NCBI GenBank assembly: GCA_903822545.1
Contig: CAIJPN010000068.1
Span: 22,908-86,907 of the forward strand
DNA length: 64,000 bases
DNA from: an uncultured Anaerolineae bacterium
Lineage (GTDB): Bacteria > Chloroflexota > Anaerolineae > Anaerolineales > Villigracilaceae
Direction of reading: 5' to 3'
Both the position numbers and the translations under genes were made by a program. Under the pieces are notes generated by a model, which was not told the DNA's origin, ran no database searches, and worked only from the letters and a program-made list of their open reading frames with translations. Shown here one piece after another: positions 58,681 through 64,000 of the stretch (position 1 is the stretch's first letter; each line of letters begins with the position of its first letter).

Positions 58681-60315
58681 ATGGCCGCTAAACAACTCGT
58701 ATTTACTGAAGAAGCCCGCCGCAAGCTGAAGAATGGCATGGATGTTGTTGCCAACGCTGTGGCCACAACCCTGGGCCCCAAGGGTCGCAATGTTGCGATC
58801 GATCGCAAGTTTGGCTCCCCCACCATCACGCACGATGGTGTTTCGGTTGCCAAAGAAATTGAACTGGAAGACCCGTTTGAAAATATGGGCGCCCAGCTCC
58901 TTAAGGAAGCTGCCCAGAAAACCAACGATATCGCCGGTGATGGCACCACCACCAGCACTGTTCTTGCTCACGCTATTGTGACCGAGGGCCTGAAATCCCT
59001 GGCCGCTGGTTTCAACGCTATGATGGTCAAGCGCGGCATTGAAAAAGCCACTGATGAAATCGTGGCTGAACTGCGCAAGACGGCTGTCAGCATCAATACC
59101 AAGGAAGAAATTGCTTCTGTTGCCACCAACTCTGCTGCGGATGCCGAAATTGGCAACCTGATTGCGGATGTGATGGACAAAGTCGGCAAAGACGGCGTTA
59201 TCACTGTGGAAGAAAGCAAATCGCTGCAATTCGAAACCGAGTATGTAGAAGGTATGCAGTTTGACCGTGGTTATATTTCGGCTTATTTCATTACCGATGC
59301 CGAGCACATGGAAGCTGTCATCACCGAACCCTACATTCTCATCAACGAGAAGAAAATTTCTGCTGCCCAGGACATTGTCCCCATTCTGGAAAAACTCGTC
59401 CAGATCGGCAAGCGCGAACTGGTCATCATCGCCGAAGACATCGACGGCGAAGCCCTGGCCACCCTCGTGCTGAACAAACTGCGCGGTATGTTGAACGTGC
59501 TCGCCATCAAGGCCCCTGGCTTTGGTGATCGCCGCAAGGCTATGCTGCAAGACATCGCCATTTTGACTGGTGGCACCGTGATCAGCGAAGAAACGGGCCG
59601 CAAACTCGAAACCGCCACCCTGGCTGACCTGGGCCGCGCCGAGAAAGTCACCGCTGACAAAGACAACACCACCATCATCGGCGGCAAGGGCGATGGCGCT
59701 GCTATCGCTGGCCGTGTTGACCAGATTCGCGTTGAAATCGACAAGAGCACCAGCGATTACGACAAGGAAAAACTCCAGGAACGTCTTGCCAAGTTGTCCG
59801 GCGGCGTTGCCATCATCCGGGTTGGCGCTGCGACCGAGACCGAACTCAAGGAAAAGAAGCACCGCGTTGAAGATGCCCTTTCTGCTGCCCGCGCGGCTGT
59901 GGAAGAAGGCATTGTGGCCGGTGGTGAAATCTCCCTGATTAATGCTTCATCTGTGCTCGACGGCCTGAAAATGAACAGTGAAGATGCCCAGATGGGTGTG
60001 AACATTGTGCGCCGCGCGCTCGAAGCCCCCATCCGCAAACTGTCTGCCAACGCCGGGCAGGATGGCTCCGTCATCATCGATGGCGTCCGCCGCGAAGCCA
60101 AGGCCAAGAAGAACAAGAATATCGGCTACAATGTCCTGACAGGCGAATACACCGATATGATCAAAGCTGGCGTCATCGACCCGGTGAAGGTTGTGCGCGG
60201 CGCGCTCGAAAACGCCGCTTCCATCGCCGCGATGATCCTGACCACCGATGTGCTCATCACCGACGTGCCTGAGAAGGATAAACCTGCCGCTCAGCCGCCG
60301 ATGCCTGAGTACTAA
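58681..60315 (+). CDS. groEL: Chaperonin GroEL
   Basis: A 544-residue chaperonin. ATP-site blocks [24 protein letters not shown] and the [10 protein letters not shown] motif are intact. The C-terminus ends in [10 protein letters not shown] and lacks the Gly-Gly-Met tail of E. coli GroEL. GGAGG precedes the ATG. Co-transcribed with groES; the transcript probably ends at the hairpin at 60344. Confidence 0.98.
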   Translation: MAAKQLVFTEEARRKLKNGMDVVANAVATTLGPKGRNVAIDRKFGSPTITHDGVSVAKEIELEDPFENMGAQLLKEAAQKTNDIAGDGTTTSTVLAHAIVTEGLKSLAAGFNAMMVKRGIEKATDEIVAELRKTAVSINTKEEIASVATNSAADAEIGNLIADVMDKVGKDGVITVEESKSLQFETEYVEGMQFDRGYISAYFITDAEHMEAVITEPYILINEKKISAAQDIVPILEKLVQIGKRELVIIAEDIDGEALATLVLNKLRGMLNVLAIKAPGFGDRRKAMLQDIAILTGGTVISEETGRKLETATLADLGRAEKVTADKDNTTIIGGKGDGAAIAGRVDQIRVEIDKSTSDYDKEKLQERLAKLSGGVAIIRVGAATETELKEKKHRVEDALSAARAAVEEGIVAGGEISLINASSVLDGLKMNSEDAQMGVNIVRRALEAPIRKLSANAGQDGSVIIDGVRREAKAKKNKNIGYNVLTGEYTDMIKAGVIDPVKVVRGALENAASIAAMILTTDVLITDVPEKDKPAAQPPMPEY

Positions 60316-60343
60316 ACCGGGTTTCCCCGCTTGATTAACACCG

Positions 60344-60375
60344 TAGGGGCGCAGCTTTGCTGCGCCCCTATTTTT
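60344..60375 (+). terminator. groEL terminator made of the TAGGGGCGC repeat
   Basis: TAGGGGCGCAGC (60344-60355) pairs perfectly with GCTGCGCCCCTA (60359-60370), loop TTT, followed by TTTTT. It belongs to the same repeat family as 47121-47150, 25514-25607 and 13995-14051 and here works as an intrinsic terminator. Confidence 0.8.
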
Positions 60376-60610
60376 GTATTAATTTTTTCTTTTGCTCGCG
60401 CGAAAGATGTTTGATCGCCAGTTCGCGTTTCAGGGCGGTGATTTTATCGGGCTGTTCTTCGATGTAGACCATTTTTACGGGGCGATGGGCACGGGTGTAA
60501 CGCGCGCCAGTGCCAGCGTTGTGTTGTTTTTCGCGGCGGGCGGGGTCGGTTGTCCAGCCGGTGTAGAAGGTGCCATCGGCACATTCGAGGATGTAGCAGA
60601 AGAAGGTCAT
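60368..60610 (-). CDS. GIY-YIG nuclease-domain protein (YhbQ/UPF0213-like)
   Basis: The ATG at 60610 (MTFFCYILECADGTFYTGWT) gives 80 residues, the size of the single-domain family; the longer open frame starts inside tyrA. GIY-YIG core: CYILECADGTFYTG, then ARREKQHN, RYTRAHRPVKMVY and ALKRELAIKHL. Such proteins are related to UvrC-type nucleases. It follows tyrA by 23 nt on the same strand. Its stop lies within the groEL repeat. Confidence 0.9.
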   Translation of the reverse strand: MTFFCYILECADGTFYTGWTTDPARREKQHNAGTGARYTRAHRPVKMVYIEEQPDKITALKRELAIKHLSREQKKKLIQK

Positions 60611-60633
60611 ACAGAAAATGCCTGGGAGCCAGG

Positions 60634-61617
60634 TTATTTCTTTTTCTTGTCTGTCAAACTGGTGCCAAACATGCGCTGGAATATATTCCCCAGGCTGGGG
60701 GTTTGGGGGCGTGCAATTTCTTGATCCAGCCAGTCGGCAGTGGTGCGTTCTTTGAGCCACTTTTCGCGCGCGGTGAGGGATGCGTCTAAACGGGCAGAAA
60801 CACCGTCAGCGTCGTCAGACTCGATCGCATCGCGCAGGCCTTTGAGGGCGGCCAGGGTTACATCCAGTGCGCGCAGGGTGTTTTGGCGATTTGCCAGGGC
60901 CGCCTGCGCCAGGGCTGATGGATAGTCAAATTCTCCAGCGGTGGCGGCGTGATAGGGGCGTCCGGTCAGTTTGCGGGCTTCGCGCCAGCCAGCTTGGTCG
61001 ACGGTGGCGTTGAGCAGGCTGGATGAAACCAGCTGGGGTAAAAGATGGGAAACGGCCATCAAACCGTCGGCTTCGGCAATATCCATAAAGAGCGGGGAAG
61101 CTCCCAGCAGTGTGGCAAGATCGGTGGCGAGGGCCAGCGCTCCTTCCACTGTTCCAATTGGCGCGGCAATGCCCATGGTGGTTCTCTTGAACAGGTCTGC
61201 ATGGGCGGCTTCGATGCCGATGGGTTCTTCGCGCAGGTAGGCCGGGTTGATGGATGGCACCATGCCAACGAAATAGCGTCCTTTTGGAACGTAGTGCTCA
61301 AACCAGGCTGCCACCGGCGCTTTGACGGGGGAGAAATCTAGCAGTACTGAGCCTTCGCGCAGATCGGGGGCGATGACTTTCAGCGTGGATTCAACTTCAT
61401 CGAATGGCATACAGAACAGCACCACCCCGGCTTCTTCCACCATGGATGGCAGGTTGTAGCTGACGGCATCTACTGCGCCCATGCTTTTGGCTTTTTGGGT
61501 TACGGAGGCGTCCTTATCCAGCCCAATGCGGCGGATTTTGTCGGTGTGAGCGGCCAGGGCCAGGCCGATGGATGTGCCGATTTGCCCCATGCCGATGATT
61601 GCGATATTTACAGCCAT
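60634..61617 (-). CDS. tyrA: Prephenate dehydrogenase (TyrA family)
   Basis: A 327-residue protein with CAGGAG before the ATG. Dinucleotide loop IIGMGQIGTSIG, then FSPVKAPVAAWFEHY, the GMVPSINP block with the catalytic-His position replaced (the canonical motif is a His-Pro), and MAVSHLLPQL. It oxidatively decarboxylates prephenate to 4-hydroxyphenylpyruvate for tyrosine. The C-terminal 60 residues are charged and end in KKKK. Given the altered GxHP block, a related dehydrogenase is possible. Confidence 0.85.
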   Translation of the reverse strand: MAVNIAIIGMGQIGTSIGLALAAHTDKIRRIGLDKDASVTQKAKSMGAVDAVSYNLPSMVEEAGVVLFCMPFDEVESTLKVIAPDLREGSVLLDFSPVKAPVAAWFEHYVPKGRYFVGMVPSINPAYLREEPIGIEAAHADLFKRTTMGIAAPIGTVEGALALATDLATLLGASPLFMDIAEADGLMAVSHLLPQLVSSSLLNATVDQAGWREARKLTGRPYHAATAGEFDYPSALAQAALANRQNTLRALDVTLAALKGLRDAIESDDADGVSARLDASLTAREKWLKERTTADWLDQEIARPQTPSLGNIFQRMFGTSLTDKKKK

Positions 61618-61738
61618 ATGTGCTCCTGATAAGATGCCCGCTGGGGCGTGAGTTGTGCGTTCCTAATCAAAAATTGCAACGGGCGAATGTGGGGATGATG
61701 GAAAACAGGTCGTGTGCGCGTTGTCTTGCCCCGAAAAA

Positions 61739-61744
61739 TTATAC
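61739..61744 (-). promoter_or_regulatory. -10 box of tyrA
   Basis: TATAAT preceded by GGG on the minus strand; no clear -35 element. Leader of about 115 nt to the tyrA ATG. Confidence 0.45.
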
Positions 61745-61947
61745 CCTGCGCTGCTGTTTTCTTGGTGATGATTGCCGGGACTGGCCTGGCAGGCTGGCGC
61801 AGCCATCACGCGCCTTGCTGGCCCGGGCAGTTTTTTCGAAGCAACGAAAGTTGCCGTTTTTCATAACTTGCGCTTCGACCGGGCTCTTTTCTCAAAAGAT
61901 TACCGTCCTGACTTACACCATCGTACTACTTCCCCGTCCCAATAACG

Positions 61948-61953
61948 TATAAT
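61948..61953 (+). promoter_or_regulatory. -10 box of the DUF1232-like gene
   Basis: TATAAT, 20 nt before the ATG at 61974 and followed by AGGAG at 61960-61964. No convincing -35 element. Confidence 0.45.
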
Positions 61954-61973
61954 AACTACAGGAGAACCTTCCC

Positions 61974-62339
61974 ATGGAAAAACCACCTTCTCGCAGCATC
62001 ATCCCATCCCAGGGCGGCATGTGGTCCGATGTAGCCCTACGCATCAAACTGATTGGCCGCCTCATGCTCGATGGCCGCGTCAATTTCTTCCTCAAACTCT
62101 TACCATTCAGTTCCATCGCCTACATCATCGCCCCAGACATCTTCCCCGGCCCCATCGACGATGCCCTGCTCACCTGGGTCAGCGTATCACTCTTCCTCGA
62201 ACTTTGCCCATCACACGTTGTCGCCGAGCATGTAAATGATCTGACCAGCAACGAGAGTATTTTGGAAAATGCCCGAACCCCCAAAGCTGCCCCGCCAGAA
62301 GATGTGATCGATGGCGAAGTAATTGATTCCGACAAATAG
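61974..62339 (+). CDS. DUF1232/YkvA-like small membrane protein
   Basis: A 121-residue protein. LRIKLIGRLMLDGRVNFFLK, then LLPFSSIAYIIAPDIFPGPIDDALLTWV resembles the DUF1232 core, with its Pro-Asp and I/L-D-D elements between two hydrophobic segments. The tail is acidic. AGGAG at 61960-61964. It is followed 8 nt later by the sugar dehydrogenase gene. Function unknown. Confidence 0.75.
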   Translation: MEKPPSRSIIPSQGGMWSDVALRIKLIGRLMLDGRVNFFLKLLPFSSIAYIIAPDIFPGPIDDALLTWVSVSLFLELCPSHVVAEHVNDLTSNESILENARTPKAAPPEDVIDGEVIDSDK

Positions 62340-62347
62340 GTTGGAAC

Positions 62348-63607
62348 ATGCCGCCCCGCCTCCTTCTTACCGTTATATTGGCATTCACCCTGGCCGGATG
62401 CGCCCAACCGACCCAACCTGCCGCGCCCACCGCACCCCCCACCCGCCAGCCTGAGCCCACCCCCACACCAGAACCGTTCCCTGATACCCCACCCCCGGCC
62501 CCGGCTGCCACCACCGTCCCCGAATCCATCCCCAACCTGCCAGACGCAGCCGCCTACCAGTGGAATCCGGTTGTCTCTGGCCTGGCGCACCCCATAGACA
62601 TCCGCAACGCGGGAGATGCGCGCCTGTTCATCGTCGAACAACGCGGACGCATTCGCATCCTCAAAGACGGGCAATTACTCCTAACCCCACTCATTGATAT
62701 TGTCGGTCGGGTAGGTAGCAATGGCTCAGAACAGGGGCTGCTTGGGCTGGCATTCCACCCCAAATTTTCCGAAAACGGCTACTTCTTCGTCAACTACACC
62801 GATAAAAACGGCAACACCCACATATCCCGTTTCACAGCCAGCGGAGACACCGCCGACCCTTCCAGCGAGAAAGAGCTGATCACAGTCACCCAGCCCTTCG
62901 CCAACCACAACGGCGGCAGCCTGGCTTTTGGGCCAGATGGCTATCTCTACATCGGCTTGGGAGATGGCGGCTCTGGCGGCGACCCCTACGACAACGCCCA
63001 ATCGCTCGAAACCTGGCTCGGGAAAATCCTGCGCATCGACGTAAACGTGACAGAAGTCCAATATGGTGTCCCAGCCGATAACCCCTTCGAAAACATCCAG
63101 CTAAGAGAAATCTGGGCCTATGGCCTGCGCAACCCCTGGCGCTTCTCCTTCGACAGCCTCACCGGCGATTTTTACATTGCCGATGTCGGCCAGAATGAAA
63201 TAGAAGAACTCAATTTTGTTGCAGCAGGCGAGCCAGGCGGCATCAACTTTGGTTGGAATGACTTTGAGGGAATGCAAGTTTTTGAGGGCGGGAACGCTCA
63301 AAACGTGCGCATGCCCGTCACCCAATACTCCCATGCAGATGGCTGCGCTATTACCGGCGGATACGTTTACCGCGGGCAAGCCCTCCCTGCCTGGAACGGT
63401 GTTTATCTCTACGGCGATTACTGCTCTGGGCTGATTTGGGGCATGATTCACCATTTCAGCACAGACGGCAAAGAAGAAACCTTCAACTCAACGCTATTGT
63501 TCAACTCCGGGCTGACCATTTCCACCTTTGGCGTTGACCAGGCCGGTGAAATCTACCTGGCCGATTACAACAACGGCACGGTGTACAGGCTGGAGAAGGC
63601 AAAGTAA
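62348..63607 (+). CDS. PQQ-dependent sugar dehydrogenase-like lipoprotein
   Basis: A 419-residue lipoprotein: signal peptide with lipobox LAGC (Cys at residue 18), then a Thr/Pro-rich linker (PTRQPEPTPTPEPFPD). The mature part is a six-bladed GSDH/Asd-type propeller: LAFHPKFSENGYFFV, HNGGSLAFGPDGYLYIG, GLRNPWRFSFD, YIADVGQNEIEELNF and GGYVYRG. The conserved His and Arg blocks fit the glucose/sorbosone dehydrogenase superfamily; actual PQQ use is not certain. Confidence 0.9.
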   Translation: MPPRLLLTVILAFTLAGCAQPTQPAAPTAPPTRQPEPTPTPEPFPDTPPPAPAATTVPESIPNLPDAAAYQWNPVVSGLAHPIDIRNAGDARLFIVEQRGRIRILKDGQLLLTPLIDIVGRVGSNGSEQGLLGLAFHPKFSENGYFFVNYTDKNGNTHISRFTASGDTADPSSEKELITVTQPFANHNGGSLAFGPDGYLYIGLGDGGSGGDPYDNAQSLETWLGKILRIDVNVTEVQYGVPADNPFENIQLREIWAYGLRNPWRFSFDSLTGDFYIADVGQNEIEELNFVAAGEPGGINFGWNDFEGMQVFEGGNAQNVRMPVTQYSHADGCAITGGYVYRGQALPAWNGVYLYGDYCSGLIWGMIHHFSTDGKEETFNSTLLFNSGLTISTFGVDQAGEIYLADYNNGTVYRLEKAK

Positions 63608-63609
63608 CA

Positions 63610-63655
63610 CCCCTCTCCCCCTTCCCCCAGTGAGGGGAGGCCGGGGATGAGGGCG
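63610..63655. repeat. CCCCTCTCCCCC/GGGGATGAGGG repeat
   Basis: Opposed C-rich (CCCCTCTCCCCCTTCCCCC) and G-rich (GAGGGGAGGCCGGGGATGAG) arms directly after the dehydrogenase stop. Same family as the in-gene copy at 35790-35865. The rest of the gap (63656-63763) shows a short GTGACGCCTGTCAC inverted repeat only. Confidence 0.6.
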
Positions 63656-63776
63656 CTCAACTAATAGGATATTTGTCATCCAAAATATGCTCTTTGTCAT
63701 TCCGGGCGGTGACGCCTGTCACTGGCAGGATGTGTGTGAGTGGCGTAAACTAAAAGCATAAACTTGGAGGTGCGTG

Positions 63777-63992
63777 ATGGCCGTCAAAAAATGGGAAGTA
63801 ACTAAAGTCCACTACTGTGACCATGTCGGTCATGAAGTCGCTTTTGAAACGGAAATCGTTTATCCGGCGGATTTCCTGCCGGATGCCCCGCGCGTGGTGG
63901 CGCGGCGCTGCTCCAATGCCAAAGAATGCAATATGTTCGATAAGCCCACCTGCATCTGGTGCGGCACGAATCCAAATCACGAACCGCTGTAA
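63777..63992 (+). CDS. Small Cys/His protein of unknown function
   Basis: The ATG at 63777 (MAVKKWEVTKV) has TTGGAGG 6 nt upstream, giving 71 residues; a GTG 3 nt upstream is less likely. The pattern YCDHVGHE, RRCSNAKEC, then CIWCGTNPNHEPL contains five Cys and three His, consistent with a zinc-binding fold. Family unknown to me. It ends 8 nt before the window edge. Confidence 0.7.
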   Translation: MAVKKWEVTKVHYCDHVGHEVAFETEIVYPADFLPDAPRVVARRCSNAKECNMFDKPTCIWCGTNPNHEPL

Positions 63993-64000
63993 ACCAACAG

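Larger units (their letters stand above)
61618..61973. other. 356-nt divergent gap between tyrA and the DUF1232-like gene
   Basis: The minus strand has TATAAT at 61739-61744, a likely -10 box for tyrA with a leader of about 115 nt. The plus strand has TATAAT at 61948-61953 and AGGAG at 61960-61964 for the gene at 61974. A small hairpin GCAAC-GAAA-GTTGC (61841-61854) followed by CGTTTTT lies between. No coding sequence is supported here. Confidence 0.5.

Noticed and set aside
61599..61952. 117-codon plus-strand frame between tyrA and the DUF1232-like gene
   Set aside because: It starts inside tyrA antisense, has no ribosome binding site and spans the tyrA promoter region.

Overview
The window is a contiguous, gene-dense piece of a bacterial chromosome (no rRNA, tRNA, CRISPR array or intact transposon recognised by eye). 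I infer a Chloroflexota lineage, most likely Anaerolineae-like: moderately high GC, dnaG directly followed by a primary sigma factor, a DUF3090/SCO1664-family pair, PTPTPT-type linkers after N-terminal anchors, many surface-polysaccharide and two-component genes, and dispersed palindromic repeats. This is inference from gene content, not a phylogenetic result.

Layout. 1-4083: a histidine kinase with eight PAS domains (its 5' end is cut by the window edge) and its single-domain response regulator. 4276-8558: an ABC export system with two ATPase domains fused to a cyclic-nucleotide-binding-like domain, plus an FtsX/MacB-type permease. 8615-10498: DinB-like protein, degenerate SDR and M23 peptidase, divergent from dnaG and rpoD (10519-13980). 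14082-16447: lipoate ligase, DapA-family enzyme, metallophosphoesterase. 16621-22400: a six-gene signalling operon (Ser/Thr kinase with beta-propeller, PP2C phosphatase, J-domain/VWA fusion, zinc-ribbon/FHA protein, 81-residue protein, OmpR-type regulator). 22588-29398: FmdB-like protein, NarL-type regulator, membrane proteins, SMP-30-like lactonase and the methylmalonyl-CoA mutase catalytic chain. 29558-33284: DUF3090 and SCO1664 proteins, homoserine dehydrogenase, FolK and an AIM24-like protein. 33325-38115: surface-glycan genes. 38305-42414: cysteine-rich protein, DEAD-box helicase and two unknown proteins. 42503-49295: pyrimidine cluster (NUDIX, pyrE, pyrF, pyrB, esterase, pyrC, uracil permease). 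49642-52800: SbcC. 52865-55316: two glycosyltransferases. 55424-58162: two TPR paralogues. 58258-60315: CIRCE-controlled groES-groEL. 60368-63992: GIY-YIG protein, tyrA, DUF1232-like protein, sugar dehydrogenase lipoprotein and a small Cys/His protein.

How genes work together. The pyr genes cover carbamoyl-aspartate to OMP/UMP. Their neighbour, the uracil permease, has a leader that looks like transcriptional attenuation with a 31-codon leader peptide running into a terminator hairpin. The signalling operon holds the parts for a Ser/Thr phosphorylation circuit (writer, eraser, FHA reader) with an unusual J-domain/VWA protein. Several genes have a -10 box only 6-8 nt before ATG, which suggests frequent leaderless transcription. 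dnaG and the divergent M23 gene share overlapping -10 boxes.

Dispersed palindromic repeats lie at gene ends, and four repeat-like segments sit in frame within coding regions (sulfotransferase, capsule-like protein, pyrC, sbcC).
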